64,000 nucleotides of DNA, from the NCBI GenBank assembly GCA_947561715.1, contig OX387197.1:17158266-17222265 (forward strand), read 5' to 3'. The notes under the pieces are model-generated. The model searched no databases and was not told the origin of the DNA. It saw only the letters and a program-made list of their open reading frames with translations. This DNA is from Ascidia mentula. Its lineage: Eukaryota; Chordata; Ascidiacea; Phlebobranchia; Ascidiidae. Shown here piece by piece: positions 11,549 to 24,815 of the stretch. The position numbers and the translations under genes are program-made. Each line of letters starts with the position of its first letter. The stretch's first letter is position 1.

Positions 11549-13633
11549 GACATAGGCTGGACTCTGTTTTTTTCGAGACCCACTTAACAATGGGCGAGAT
11601 AGGGTCGAAGTTAAGACTGGGTGGGATAGGCTGGACTCTGGTTTTTTCGAGCCCCAAGCCCACTTAACAATGGGAGACATAGGCTGGACTCTGTTTTTTT
11701 CGCAACCAACTTAACAATGGGCGAGATAGGGCCGAAGTTAAGACTGGGTGGGATAAGCCGGACTCTGTTTTTTTCGAGCCCCAAGCCCACTAAACAATGG
11801 GAGACATAGGCTGGACTCTGTTTTTTTCGCGACCCACTTAACAATGGGCGAGATAGGGCCGAAGTTTTGTCTGGGTGGGATAGGCTGGACTCTGTTTTTT
11901 TCGAGCCCCAAGCCCACTTAACAATGGGAGACATAGGCTGGACTCTGTTTTTTTCGAGACCCACTTAACAATGGGCGAGATTGGGTCGAAGTTAAGACTG
12001 GGTGGGATAGGCTGGACTCTGTTTTTTTCGAGCCCCAAGCCCACTTAACAATGGGAGACATAGGCTGGACTCTGTTTTTTTCGCGACCCACTTAACAATG
12101 GGCGAGATAGGGCCGAAGTAAAGACTGGGTGGGATAGGCTGGACTCTGTTTTTTTCGAGCCCCAAGCCCACTTAACAATGGGAGACATAGGCTGGACTCT
12201 GTTTTTTTCGAGACCCACTTAACAATGGGCGAGATAGGGTCGAAGTTAAGACTGGGTGGGATAGGCTGGACTCTGGTTTTTTCGATCCCCAAGCCCACTT
12301 AACAATGGGAGACATAGGCTGGACTCTGTTTTTTTCGAGACCCACTTAACAATGGGCGAGATAGGGCCGAAGTTTAGACTGGGTGGGATAGGCTGGACTC
12401 TGTTTTTTTCGAGCCCCAAGCCCACTTAACAATGGGAGACATAGGCTGGACTCTGTTTTTTTCGAGACCCACTTAACAATGGGCGAGATAGGGCCGAAGT
12501 TTAGACTGGGTGGGATAGGCTGGACTCTGTTTTTTTCGAGCCCCAAGCCCACTTAACAATGGGAGACATAGGCTGGACTCTGTTTTTTTCGCGACCCACT
12601 TAACAATGGGCGAGATAGGGCCGAAGTTTAGACTGGGTGGGATAGGCTGGACTCTGTTTTTTTCGAGCCCCAAGCCCACTTAACAATGGGAGACATAGGC
12701 TGGACTCTGTTTTTTTCGCCACCAACTTAACAATGGGCGAGATAGGGCCGAAGTTAAGACTGGTTGGGATAGGCTGGACTCTGTTTTTTTCGAGCCCCAA
12801 GCCCACTTAACAATGGGAGACATAGGCTGGACTCTGTTTTTTTCGCGACCCACTTAACAATGGGCGAGATAGGGCCGAAGTAAAGACTGGGTGGGATAGG
12901 CTGGACTCTGTTTTTTTCGAGCCCCAAGCCCACTTAACAATGGGAGACATAGGCTGGACTCTGTTTTTTTCGCGACCCACTTAACAATGGGCGAGATAGG
13001 GCCGAAGTAAAGACTGGGTGGGATAGGCTGGACTCTGTTTTTTTCGAGCCCCAAGCCCACTTAACAATGGGAGACATAGGCTGGACTCTGTTTTTTTCGC
13101 GACCCACTTAACAATGGGCGAGATAGGGCCGAAGTAAAGACTGGGTGGGATAGGCTGGACTCTGTTTTTTTCGAGCCCCAAACCCACTTAACAATGGGAG
13201 ACATAGGCTGGACTCTCTTTTTTTCGCGACCCACTTAACAATGGGCGAGATAGGGCAGAAGTTAAGACTGGGTGGGATAGGCTGGGCTCTGTTTTTTTCG
13301 AGCCCCAAGCCCACTTAACAATGGGAGACATAGGCTGGACTCTCTTTTTTTCGCGACCCACTTAACAATGGGCGAGATAGGGCCGAAGTTAAGACTGGGT
13401 GGGATCGGCTGGACTCTGTTTTTTTCGAGCCCCAAGCCCACTTAACAAGGCGAGACATAGGCTGGACTCTGTTTTTTTCCATCCCCAAGCCCACTTAACA
13501 ATAGGAGACATAGGCTGGACTCTGTTTTTCTCGCGACCCACTTAACAATGGGCGAGATAGGGCCGAAGTTAAGACTGGGTGGGATAGGCTGGACTCTGTT
13601 TTTTTCGAGCCCCAAGCCCACTTAACAATGGGA
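11549..13633 (+). repeat. 2085-bp higher-order repeat, copy 3
   Basis: It is in tandem with copy 2 at an offset of 2085 bp. One difference noticed is CTCTGTTTTTTT near 12400 where copies 1 and 2 have CTCTGGTTTTTT. The comparison was by eye and not exhaustive. Confidence 0.85.
13441..13493 (+). repeat. S53 unit (AAGGCGAG, CCATCC tail)
   Basis: 2085-bp tandem copy of 11356; last of the CCATCC-tail type. Confidence 0.9.
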
Positions 13634-14123
13634 GATATAGGCTGGACTCTGTTTTTTTCGCGACCCACTTAACAATGGGCGAGATAGGGCTGAAGTTAAG
13701 ACTGGGTGGGATAGGCTGGACTCTGTTTTTTTCGAGCCCCAAGCCCACTTAACAATGGGAGATATAGGCTGGACTCTGTTTTTTTCGCGACCCACTTAAC
13801 AATGGGCGAGATAGGGCTGAAGTTAAGACTGGGTGGGATAGGCTGGACTCTGTTTTTTTCGAGCCCCAAGCCCACTTAACAATGGGAGACATAGGCTGGA
13901 CTCTGTTTTTTTCGCGACCCACTTAACAATGGGCGAGATAGGGCCGAAGTAAAGACTGGGTGGGATAGGCTGGACTCTGTTTTTTTCGAGCCCCAAGCCC
14001 ACTTAACAATGGGAGACATAGGCTGGACTCTGTTTTTTTCGCGACCCACTTAACAATGGGCGAGATAGGGCCGAAGTAAAGACTGGGTGGGATAGGCTGG
14101 ACTCTGTTTTTTTCGAGCCCCAA

Positions 14124-16224
14124 GCCCACTTAACAATGGGAGACATAGGCTGGACTCTGTTTTTTTCGAGACCCACTTAACAATGGGCGAGATAGGGTCG
14201 AAGTTAAGACTGGGTGGGATAGGCTGGACTCTGGTTTTTTCGAGCCCCAAGCCCACTTAACAATGGGAGACATAGGCTGGACTCTGTTTTTTTCGAGACC
14301 CACTTAACAATGGGCGAGATAGGGCCGAAGTTTAGACTGGGTGGGATAGGCTGGACTCTGTTTTTTTCGAGCCCCAAGCCCACTTAACAATGGGAGACAT
14401 AGGCTGGACTCTGTTTTTTTCGCAACCAACTTAACAATGGGCGAGAAAGGGCCGAAGTTAAGACTGGGTGGGATAAGCCGGACTCTGTTTTTTTCGAGCC
14501 CCAAGCCCACTAAACAATGGGAGACATAGGCTGGACTCTGTTTTTTTCGCGACCCACTTAACAATGGGCGAGATAGGGCCGAAGTTAAGACTGGGTGGGA
14601 TAGGCTGGACTCTGTTTTTTTCGAGCCCCAAGCCCACTTAACAATGGGAGACATAGGCTGGACTCTGTTTTTTTCGCGACCCACTTAACAATGGGCGAGA
14701 TAGGGCCGAAGTTTAGACTGGGTGGGATAGGCTGGACTCTGTTTTTTTCGAGCCCCAAGCCCACTTAACAATGGGAGACATAGGCTGGACTCTGTTTTTT
14801 TCGCAACCAACTTAACAATGGGCGAGATAGGGCCGAAGTTAAGACTGGTTGGGATAGGCTGGACTCTGTTTTTTTCGAGCCCCAAGCCCACTTAACAATG
14901 GGAGACATAGGCTGGACTCTGTTTTTTTCGCGACCCACTTAACAATGGGCGAGATAGGGCCGAAGTAAAGACTGGGTGGGATAGGCTGGACTCTGTTTTT
15001 TTCGAGCCCCAAGCCCACTTAACAATGGGAGACATAGGCTGGACTCTGTTTTTTTCGCGACCCACTTAACAATGGGCGAGATAGGGCCGAAGTAAAGACT
15101 GGGTGGGATAGGCTGGACTCTGTTTTTTTCGAGCCCCAAGCCCACTTAACAATGGGAGACATAGGCTGGACTCTGTTTTTTTCGAGACCCACTTAACAAT
15201 GGGCGAGATAGGGTCGAAGTTAAGACTGAGTGGGATAGGCTGGACTCTGTTTTTTTCGAGCCCCAAGCCCACTTAACAATGGGAGACATAGGCTGGACTC
15301 TCTTTTTTTCGCGACCCACTTAACAATGGGCGAGATAGGGCCGAAGTTAAGACTGGGTGGGATAGGCTGGACTCTGTTTTTTTCGAGCCCCAAGCCCACT
15401 TAACAATGGGAGATATAGGCTGGACTCTGTTTTTTTCGCGACCCACTTAACAATGGGCGAGATAGGGCTGAAGTTAAGACTGGGTGGGATAGGCTGGACT
15501 CTGTTTTTTTCGAGCCCCAAGCCCACTTAACAATGGGAGATATAGGCTGGACTCTGTTTTTTTTGCGACCCACTTAACAATGGGCGAGATAGGGCTGAAG
15601 TTAAGACTGGGTGGGATAGGATGGACTCTGTTTTTTTCGAGCCCCAAGCCCACTTAACAATGGGAGACATAGGCTGGACTCTGTTTTTTTCGCGACCCAC
15701 TTAACAATGGGCGAGATAGGGCCGAAGTAAAGACTGGGTGGGATAGGCTGGACTCTGTTTTTTTCGAGCCCCAAGCCCACTTAACAATGGGAGACATAGG
15801 CTGGACTCTGTTTTTTTCGCGACCCACTTAACAATGGGCGAGATAGGGCCGAAGTAAAGACTGGGTGGGATAGGCTGGACTCTGTTTTTTTCGAGCCCCA
15901 AGCCCACTTAACAATGGGAGACATAGGCTGGACTCTGTTTTTTTCGAGACCCACTTAACAATGGGCGAGATAGGGCCGAAGTTTAGACTGGGTGGGATAG
16001 GCTGGACTCTGTTTTTTTCGAGCCCCAAGCCCACTTAACAATGGGAGACATAGGCTGGACTCTGTTTTTTTCGAGACCCACTTAACAATGGGCGAGATAG
16101 GGCCGAAGTTTAGACTGGGTGGGATAGGCTGGACTCTGTTTTTTTCGAGCCCCAAGCCCACTAAACAATGGGAGACATAGGCTGGACTCTGTTTTTTTCA
16201 CGACCCACTTAACAATGGGCGAGA
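14124..16224 (+). repeat. Second copy of the 2590-4690 segment
   Basis: It matches the earlier segment at an offset of 11534 bp, ending near the CACGACCCA tail that both share. A private difference is GACTGAGTGGG near 15228. Boundaries are approximate. Confidence 0.7.
14985..15818 (+). repeat. Segment duplicated at 1979-bp offset, copy 1
   Basis: It matches 16964-17797. Both carry the private GACTGAGTGGG long unit and the tail TTTTTTTTGCGACCC. The offset equals 15 monomers plus 74 bp, consistent with the isolated 74-bp unit at 16208-16281 that lies between the copies. Boundaries are approximate. Confidence 0.75.
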
Positions 16225-16281
16225 TAGGGCCGAAGTAAAGACTGGGTGGGATAGGCTGGACTCTGTTTTTTTCGCGACCCA
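16208..16281 (+). repeat. Isolated L74 unit
   Basis: A long body (GAAGTAAAGAC) with the short tail CGCGACCCA, followed by another long unit, but without the GTGGG short unit that marks the 200-bp composite. It accounts for the extra 74 bp in the 1979-bp offset. Confidence 0.9.
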
Positions 16282-16963
16282 CTTAACAATGGGCGAGATA
16301 GGGCCGAAGTTAAGACTGGGTGGGATAGGCTGGACTCTGTTTTTTTCGAGCCCCAAGCCCACTTAACAATGGGAGACATAGGCTGGACTCTGTTTTTTTC
16401 GAGACCCACTTAACAATGGGCGAGATAGGGCCGAAGTTTAGACTGGGTGGGATAGGCTGGACTCTGTTTTTTTCGAGCCCCAAGCCCACTTAACAATGGG
16501 AGACATAGGCTGGACTCTGTTTTTTTCGAGACCCACTTAACAATGGGCGAGATAGGGCCGAAGTTTAGACTGGGTGGGATAGGCTGGACTCTGTTTTTTT
16601 CGAGCCCCAAGCCCACTAAACAATGGGAGACATAGGCTGGACTCTGTTTTTTTCACGACCCACTTAACAATGGGCGAGATAGGGCCGAAGTTAAGACTGG
16701 GTGGGATAGGCTGGACTCTGTTTTTTTCGAGCCCCAAGCCCACTTAACAATGGGAGACATAGGCTGGACTCTGTTTTTTTCGCGACCCACTTAACAATGG
16801 GCGAGATAGGGCCGAAGTTTAGACTGGGTGGGATAGGCTGGACTCTGTTTTTTTCGAGCCCCAAGCCCACTTAACAATGGGAGACATAGGCTGGACTCTG
16901 TTTTTTTCGCCACCAACTTAACAATGGGCGAGATAGGGCCGAAGTTAAGACTGGTTGGGATAG

Positions 16964-17797
16964 GCTGGACTCTGTTTTTTTCGAGCCCCAAGCCCACTTA
17001 ACAATGGGAGACATAGGCTGGACTCTGTTTTTTTCGCGACCCACTTAACAATGGGCGAGATAGGGCCGAAGTAAAGACTGGGTGGGATAGGCTGGACTCT
17101 GTTTTTTTCGAGCCCCAAGCCCACTTAACAATGGGAGACATAGGCTGGACTCTGTTTTTTTCGAGACCCACTTAACAATGGGCGAGATAGGGTCGAAGTT
17201 AAGACTGAGTGGGATAGGCTGGACTCTGTTTTTTTCGAGCCCCAAGCCCACTTAACAATGGGAGACATAGGCTGGACTCTCTTTTTTTCGCGACCCACTT
17301 AACAATGGGCGAGATAGGGCCGAAGTTAAGACTGGGTGGGATAGGCTGGACTCTGTTTTTTTCGAGCCCCAAGCCCACTTAACAATGGGAGATATAGGCT
17401 GGACTCTGTTTTTTTCGCGACCCACTTAACAATGGGCGAGATAGGGCTGAAGTTAAGACTGGGTGGGATAGGCTGGACTCTGTTTTTTTCGAGCCCCAAG
17501 CCCACTTAACAATGGGAGATATAGGCTGGACTCTGTTTTTTTTGCGACCCACTTAACAATGGGCGAGATAGGGCTGAAGTTAAGACTGGGTGGGATAGGA
17601 TGGACTCTGTTTTTTTCGAGCCCCAAGCCCACTTAACAATGGGAGACATAGGCTGGACTCTGTTTTTTTCGCGACCCACTTAACAATGGGCGAGATAGGG
17701 CCGAAGTAAAGACTGGGTGGGATAGGCTGGACTCTGTTTTTTTCGAGCCCCAAGCCCACTTAACAATGGGAGACATAGGCTGGACTCTGTTTTTTTC
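16964..17797 (+). repeat. Segment duplicated at 1979-bp offset, copy 2
   Basis: It is the second copy of 14985-15818 and shares GACTGAGTGGG near 17207. Right of about 17797 the order shifts by one monomer relative to the first copy. Confidence 0.75.
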
Positions 17798-18695
17798 GAG
17801 ACCCACTTAACAATGGGCGAGATAGGGCCGAAGTTTAGACTGGGTGGGATAGGCTGGACTCTGTTTTTTTCGAGCCCCAAGCCCACTTAACAATGGGAGA
17901 CATAGGCTGGACTATGTTTTTTTCGAGACCCACTTAACAATGGGCGAGATAGGGCCGAAGTTTAGACTGGGTGGGATAGGCTGGACTCTGTTTTTTTCGA
18001 GCCCCAAGCCCACTAAACAATGGGAGACATAGGCTGGACTCTGTTTTTTTCACCACCCACTTAACAATGGGCGAGATAGGGCCGAAGTTAAGACTGGGTG
18101 GGATAGGCTGGACTCTGTTTTTTTCGAGCCCCAAGCCCACTTAACAATGGGAGACATAGGCTGGACTCTGTTTTTTTCGCGACCCACTTAACAATGGGCG
18201 AGATAGGGCCGAAGTTTAGACTGGGTGGGATAGGCTGGACTCTGTTTTTTTCGAGCCCCAAGCCCACTTAACAATGGGAGACATAGGCTGGACTCTGTTT
18301 TTTTCGCCACCAACTTAACAATGGGCGAGATAGGGCCGAAGTTAAGACTGGTTGGGATAGGCTGGACTCTGTTTTTTTCGAGCCCCAAGCCCACTTAACA
18401 GTGGGAGACATAGGCTGGACTCTGTTTTTTCGCGACCCACTTAACAATGGGCGAGATAGGGCCGAAGTAAAGACTGGGTGGGATAGGCTGGACTCTGTTT
18501 TTTTCGCGACCCACTTAACAATGGGCGAGATAGGGCCGAAGTTAAGACGGGGTGGGATAGGCTGGACTCTGTTTTTTTCGAGCCCCAAGCCCACTTAACA
18601 ATGGGAGATATAGGCTGGACTCTGATTTTTTCGCGACCCACTTAACAATGGGCGAGATAGGGCTGAAGTTAAGACTGGGTGGGATAGGCTGGACT
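17607..18695 (+). repeat. 1089-bp higher-order repeat, copy 1
   Basis: It is duplicated in tandem at 18696-19784. The length equals eight monomers plus 73 bp, the 73 bp coming from one 200-bp composite. Private bases here are CTATG near 17914 and CACCACCC near 18052. Confidence 0.85.
18394..18593 (+). repeat. 200-bp composite S46-L74-L80 (left type)
   Basis: GTGGG opening, T6 then T7, GACGGGGTGGG in the last unit. It follows a 10.1-kb stretch with no composite. Confidence 0.92.
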
Positions 18696-19784
18696 CTGTT
18701 TTTTTCGAGCCCCAAGCCCACTTAACAATGGGAGACATAGGCTGGACTCTGTTTTTTTCGCGACCCACTTAACAATGGGCGAGATAGGGCCGAAGTAAAG
18801 ACTGGGTGGGATAGGCTGGACTCTGTTTTTTTCGAGCCCCAAGCCCACTTAACAATGGGAGACATAGGCTGGACTCTGTTTTTTTCGAGACCCACTTAAC
18901 AATGGGCGAGATAGGGCCGAAGTTTAGACTGGGTGGGATAGGCTGGACTCTGTTTTTTTCGAGCCCCAAGCCCACTTAACAATGGGAGACATAGGCTGGA
19001 CTCTGTTTTTTTCGAGACCCACTTAACAATGGGCGAGATAGGGCCGAAGTTTAGACTGGGTGGGATAGGCTGGACTCTGTTTTTTTCGAGCCCCAAGCCC
19101 ACTAAACAATGGGAGACATAGGCTGGACTCTGTTTTTTTCACGACCCACTTAACAATGGGCGAGATAGGGCCGAAGTTAAGACTGGGTGGGATAGGCTGG
19201 ACTCTGTTTTTTTCGAGCCCCAAGCCCACTTAACAATGGGAGACATAGGCTGGACTCTGTTTTTTTCGCGACCCACTTAACAATGGGCGAGATAGGGCCG
19301 AAGTTTAGACTGGGTGGGATAGGCTGGACTCTGTTTTTTTCGAGCCCCAAGCCCACTTAACAATGGGAGACATAGGCTGGACTCTGTTTTTTTCGCCACC
19401 AACTTAACAATGGGCGAGATAGGGCCGAAGTTAAGACTGGTTGGGATAGGCTGGACTCTGTTTTTTTCGAGCCCCAAGCCCACTTAACAGTGGGAGACAT
19501 AGGCTGGACTCTGTTTTTTCGCGACCCACTTAACAATGGGCGAGATAGGGCCGAAGTAAAGACTGGGTGGGATAGGCTGGACTCTGTTTTTTTCGCGACC
19601 CACTTAACAATGGGCGAGATAGGGCCGAAGTTAAGACGGGGTGGGATAGGCTGGACTCTGTTTTTTTCGAGCCCCAAGCCCACTTAACAATGGGAGATAT
19701 AGGCTGGACTCTGATTTTTTCGCGACCCACTTAACAATGGGCGAGATAGGGCTGAAGTTAAGACTGGGTGGGATAGGCTGGACT
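18696..19784 (+). repeat. 1089-bp higher-order repeat, copy 2
   Basis: Same order of variants as 17607-18695, with CTCTG and CACGACCC at the two positions where copy 1 differs. It contains the composite at 19483-19682. Confidence 0.85.
19483..19682 (+). repeat. 200-bp composite S46-L74-L80 (left type)
   Basis: Counterpart of the unit at 18394 in the 1089-bp tandem repeat. Confidence 0.92.
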
Positions 19785-20826
19785 CTGTTTTTTTCGAGCC
19801 CCAAGCCCACTTAACAATGGGAGACATAGGCTGGACTCTGTTTTTTTCGCGACCCACTTAACAATGGGCGAGATAGGGCCGAAGTAAAGACTTGGTGGGA
19901 TAGGCTGGACTCTGTTTTTTTCGAGCCCCAAGCCCACTTAACAATGGGAGATATAGGCTGGAATCTGTTTTTTTCGCGACCCACTTAACAATGGGCGAGA
20001 TAGGGCTGAAGTTAAGACTGGGTGGGATAGGCTGGACTCTTGTTTTTTTCGAGCCCCAAGCCCACTTAACAATGGGAGATATAGGCTGGACTCTGTTTTT
20101 TTCGCGACCCACTTAACAATGGGCGAGATAGGGCTGAAGTTAAGACTGGGTGGGATAGGCTGGACTCTGTTTTTTTCGAGCCCCAAGCCCACTTAACAAT
20201 GGGAGACATAGGCTGGACTCTGTTTTTTTCGCGACCCACTTAACAATGGGCGAGATAGGGCCGAAGTAAAGACTGGGTGGGATAGGCTGGACTCTGTTTT
20301 TTTCGAGCCCCAAGCCCACTTAACAATGGGAGACATAGGCTGGACTCTGTTTTTTTCGAGACCCACTTAACAATGGGCGAGATAGGGTCGAAGTTAAGAC
20401 TGGGTGGGATAGGCTGGACTCTGGTTTTTTCGAGCCCCAATCCCACTTAACAATGGGAGACATAGGCTGGACTCTGTTTTTTTCGAGACCCACTTAACAA
20501 TGGGCGAGATAGGGCCGAAGTTTAGACTGGGTGGGATAGGCTGGACTCTGTTTTTTTCGAGCCCCAAGCCCACTTAACAATGGGAGACATAGGCTGGACT
20601 CTGTTTTTTTCGCGACCCACTTAACAATGGGCGAGATAGGGCCGAAGTTAAGACTGGGTGGGATAGGCTGGACTCTGTTTTTTTCGAGCCCCAAGCCCAC
20701 TTAACAATGGGAGACATAGGCTGGACTCTCTTTTTTTCGCGACCCACTTAACAATGGGCGAGATAGGGCCGAAGTTAAGACTGGGTGGGATAGGCTGGAC
20801 TCTGTTTTTTTCGAGCCCCAAGCCCA

Positions 20827-20879
20827 CTTAACAAGGCGAGACATAGGCTGGACTCTGTTTTTTTCCAGCCCCAAGCCCA
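20827..20879 (+). repeat. S53 unit (AAGGCGAG, CCAGCC tail)
   Basis: Same body, but the tail reads CCAGCC rather than CCATCC; this allele is found only from here rightward. Confidence 0.9.
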
Positions 20880-21943
20880 CTTAACAATAGGAGACATAGG
20901 CTGGACTCTGTTTTTCTCGCGACCCACTTAACAATGGGCGAGATAGGGCCGAAGTTAAGACTGGGTGGGATAGGCTGGACTCTGTTTTTTTCGAGCCCCA
21001 AGCCCACTTAACAATGGGAGATATAGGCTGGACTCTGTTTTTTTCGCGACCCACTTAACAATGGGCGAGATAGGGCTGAAGTTAAGACTGGGTGGGATAG
21101 GCTGGACTCTGTTTTTTTCGAGCCCCAAGCCCACTTAACAATGGGAGATATAGGCTGGACTCTGTTTTTTTCGCGACCCACTTAACAATGGGCGAGATAG
21201 GGCTGAAGTTAAGACTGGGTGGGATAGGCTGGACTCTGTTTTTTTCGAGCCCCAAGCCCACTTAACAATGGGAGACATAGGCTGGACTCTGTTTTTTTCG
21301 CGACCCACTTAACAATGGGCGAGATAGGGCCGAAGTAAAGACTGGGTGGGATAGGCTGGACTCTGTTTTTTTCGAGCCCCAAGCCCACTTAACAATGGGA
21401 GACATAGGCTGGACTCTGTTTTTTTCGAGACCCACTTAACAATGGGCGAGATAGGGTCGAAGTTAAGACTGGGTGGGATAGGCTGGACTCCGGTTTTTTC
21501 GAGCCCCAAGCCCACTTAACAATGGGAGACATAGGCTGGACTCTGTTTTTTTCGAGACCCACTTAACAATGGGCGAGATAGGGCCGAAGTTTAGACTGGG
21601 TGGGATAGGCTGGACTCTGTTTTTTTCGAGCCCCAAGCCCACTTAACAATGGGAGACATAGGCTGGACTCTGTTTTTTTCGCAACCAACTTAACAATGGG
21701 CGAGATAGGGCCGAAGTTAAGACTGGGTGGGATAAGCCGGACTCTGTTTTTTTCGAGCCCCAAGCCCACTAAACAATGGGAGACATAGGCTGGACTCTGT
21801 TTTTTTCGCGACCCACTTAACAATGGGCGAGATAGGGCCGAAGTTAAGACTGGGTGGGATAGGCTGGACTCTGTTTTTTTCGAGCCCCAAGCCCACTTAA
21901 CAATGGGAGACATAGGCTGGACTCTGTTTTTTTCGCGACCCAC

Positions 21944-22524
21944 TTAACAATGGGCGAGATAGGGCCGAAGTTTAGACTGGGTGGGATAGGCTGGACTCTG
22001 TTTTTTTCGAGCCCCAAGCCCACTTAACAATGGGAGACATAGGCTGGACTCTGTTTTTTTCGCCACCAACTTAACAATGGGCGAGATAGGGCCGAAGTTA
22101 AGACTGGTTGGGATAGGCTGGACTCTGTTTTTTTCGAGCCCCAAGCCCACTTAACAGTGGGAGACATAGGCTGGACTCTGTTTTTTCGCGACCCACTTAA
22201 CAATGGGCGAGATAGGGCCGAAGTAAAGACTGGGTGGGATAGGCTGGACTCTGTTTTATTCGCGACCCACTTAACAATGGGCGAGATAGGGCCGAAGTTA
22301 AGACGGGGTGGGATAGGCTGGACTCTGTTTTTTTCGAGCCCCAAGCCCACTTAACAATGGGAGATATAGGCTGGACTCTGATTTTTTCGCGACCCACTTA
22401 ACAATGGGCGAGATAGGGCTGAAGTTAAGACTGGGTGGGATAGGCTGGACTCTGTTTTTTTCGAGCCCCAAGCCCACTTAACAATGGGAGACATAGGCTG
22501 GACTCTGTTTTTTTCGCGACCCAC
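21944..22524 (+). repeat. 581-bp higher-order repeat (left), copy 1
   Basis: It is duplicated in tandem at 22525-23105. 581 equals four monomers plus 73 bp. This copy has TTTTATT in its composite, whereas copy 2 has an intact T7 there, so that base changed after or around the duplication. Confidence 0.85.
22150..22349 (+). repeat. 200-bp composite (left type, TTTTATT)
   Basis: The T run of the 74-bp unit is interrupted to TTTTATT, the first occurrence of this allele. GACGGGGTGGG is present. Confidence 0.92.
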
Positions 22525-23105
22525 TTAACAATGGGCGAGATAGGGCCGAAGTTTAGACTGGGTGGGATAGGCTGGACTCTGTTTTTTTCGAGCCCCAAGC
22601 CCACTTAACAATGGGAGACATAGGCTGGACTCTGTTTTTTTCGCCACCAACTTAACAATGGGCGAGATAGGGCCGAAGTTAAGACTGGTTGGGATAGGCT
22701 GGACTCTGTTTTTTTCGAGCCCCAAGCCCACTTAACAGTGGGAGACATAGGCTGGACTCTGTTTTTTCGCGATCCACTTAACAATGGGCGAGATAGGGCC
22801 GAAGTAAAGACTGGGTGGGATAGGCTGGACTCTGTTTTTTTCGCGACCCACTTAACAATGGGCGAGATAGGGCCGAAGTTAAGACGGGGTGGGATAGGCT
22901 GGACTCTGTTTTTTTCGAGCCCCAAGCCCACTTAACAATGGGAGATATAGGCTGGACTCTGATTTTTTCGCGACCCACTTAACAATGGGCGAGATAGGGC
23001 TGAAGTTAAGACTGGGTGGGATAGGCTGGACTCTGTTTTTTTCGAGCCCCAAGCCCACTTAACAATGGGAGACATAGGCTGGACTCTGTTTTTTTCGCGA
23101 CCCAC
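22525..23105 (+). repeat. 581-bp higher-order repeat (left), copy 2
   Basis: Same variant order as 21944-22524. Private difference: tail CGCGATCCA near 22768. Confidence 0.85.
22731..22930 (+). repeat. 200-bp composite (left type)
   Basis: Counterpart of 22150 in the 581-bp pair, but with an uninterrupted T7 and a CGCGATCCA tail on the short unit. Confidence 0.92.
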
Positions 23106-23439
23106 TTAACAATGGGCGAGATAGGGCCGAAGTAAAGACTGGGTGGGATAGGCTGGACTCTGTTTTTTTCGAGCCCCAAGCCCACTTAACAATGGGAGAT
23201 ATAGGCTGGACTCTGTTTTTTTCGCGACCCACTTAACAATGGGCGAGATAGGGCTGAAGTTAAGACTGGGTGGGATAGGCTGGACTCTTGTTTTTTTCGA
23301 GCCCCAAGCCCACTTAACAATGGGAGATATAGGCTGGACTCTGTTTTTTTCGCGACCCACTTAACAATGGGCGAGATAGGGCTGAAGTTAAGACTGGGTG
23401 GGATAGGCTGGACTCTGTTTTTTTCGAGCCCCAAGCCCA

Positions 23440-23492
23440 CTTAACAATGGGAGACATAGGCTGGACTCTGGTTTTTTCGAGCCCCAATCCCA
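23440..23492 (+). repeat. S53 junction unit with CTCTGGTTTTTT and AATCCCA
   Basis: A short body joined to the end of a GGTTTTTT long unit, with the rare tail ending CCCCAATCCCA that otherwise occurs only at about 20432-20445. It is a recombination junction (see findings). Confidence 0.88.
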
Positions 23493-23873
23493 CTTAACAA
23501 TGGGAGACATAGGCTGGACTCTGTTTTTTTCGAGACCCACTTAACAATGGGCGAGATAGGGCCGAAGTTTAGACTGGGTGGGATAGGCTGGACTCTGTTT
23601 TTTTCGAGCCCCAAGCCCACTTAACAATGGGAGACATAGGCTGGACTCTGTTTTTTTCGCAACCAACTTAACAATGGGCGAGATAGGGCCGAAGTTAAGA
23701 CTGGGTGGGATAAGCCGGACTCTGTTTTTTTCGAGCCCCAAGCCCACTTAACAATGGGAGACATAGGCTGGACTCTCTTTTTTTCGCGACCCACTTAACA
23801 ATGGGCGAGATAGGGCCGAAGTTAAGACTGGGTGGGATAGGCTGGACTCTGTTTTTTTCGAGCCCCAAGCCCA

Positions 23874-23926
23874 CTTAACAAGGCGAGACATAGGCTGGAC
23901 TCTGTTTTTTTCCAGCCCCAAGCCCA
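23874..23926 (+). repeat. S53 unit (AAGGCGAG, CCAGCC tail)
   Basis: 3047 bp after the previous one, followed by the same AATAGGAG short unit. Confidence 0.9.
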
Positions 23927-24815
23927 CTTAACAATAGGAGACATAGGCTGGACTCTGTTTTTCTCGCGACCCACTTAACAATGGGCGAGATAGGGCCGAA
24001 GTTAAGACTGGGTGGGATAGGCTGGACTCTGTTTTTTTCGAGCCCCAAGCCCACTTAACAATGGGAGATATAGGCTGGACTCTGTTTTTTTCGCGACCCA
24101 CTTAACAATGGGCGAGATAGGGCTGAAGTTAAGACTGGGTGGGATAGGCTGGACTCTGTTTTTTTCGAGCCCCAAGCCCACTTAACAATGGGAGATATAG
24201 GCTGGACTCTGTTTTTTTCGCGACCCACTTAACAATGGGCGAGATAGGGCTGAAGTTAAGACTGGGTGGGATAGGCTGGACTCTGTTTTTTTCGAGCCCC
24301 AAGCCCACTTAACAATGGGAGACATAGGCTGGACTCTGTTTTTTTCGCGACCCACTTAACAATGGGCGAGATAGGGCCGAAGTAAAGACTGGGTGGGATA
24401 GGCTGGACTCTGTTTTTTTCGAGCCCCAAGCCCACTTAACAATGGGAGACATAGGCTGGACTCTGTTTTTTTCGCGACCCACTTAACAATGGGCGAGATA
24501 GGGCCGAAGTAAAGACTGGGTGGGATAGGCTGGACTCTGTTTTTTTCGAGCCCCAAGCCCACTTAACAATGGGAGACATAGGCTGGACTCTGTTTTTTTC
24601 GCGACCCACTTAACAATGGGCGAGATAGGGCCGAAGTTTAGACTGGGTGGGATAGGCTGGACTCTGTTTTTTTCGAGCCCCAAGCCCACTTAACAATGGG
24701 AGACATAGGCTGGACTCTGTTTTTTTCGCCACCAACTTAACAATGGGCGAGATAGGGCCGAAGTTAAGACTGGTTGGGATAGGCTGGACTCTGTTTTTTT
24801 CGAGCCCCAAGCCCA

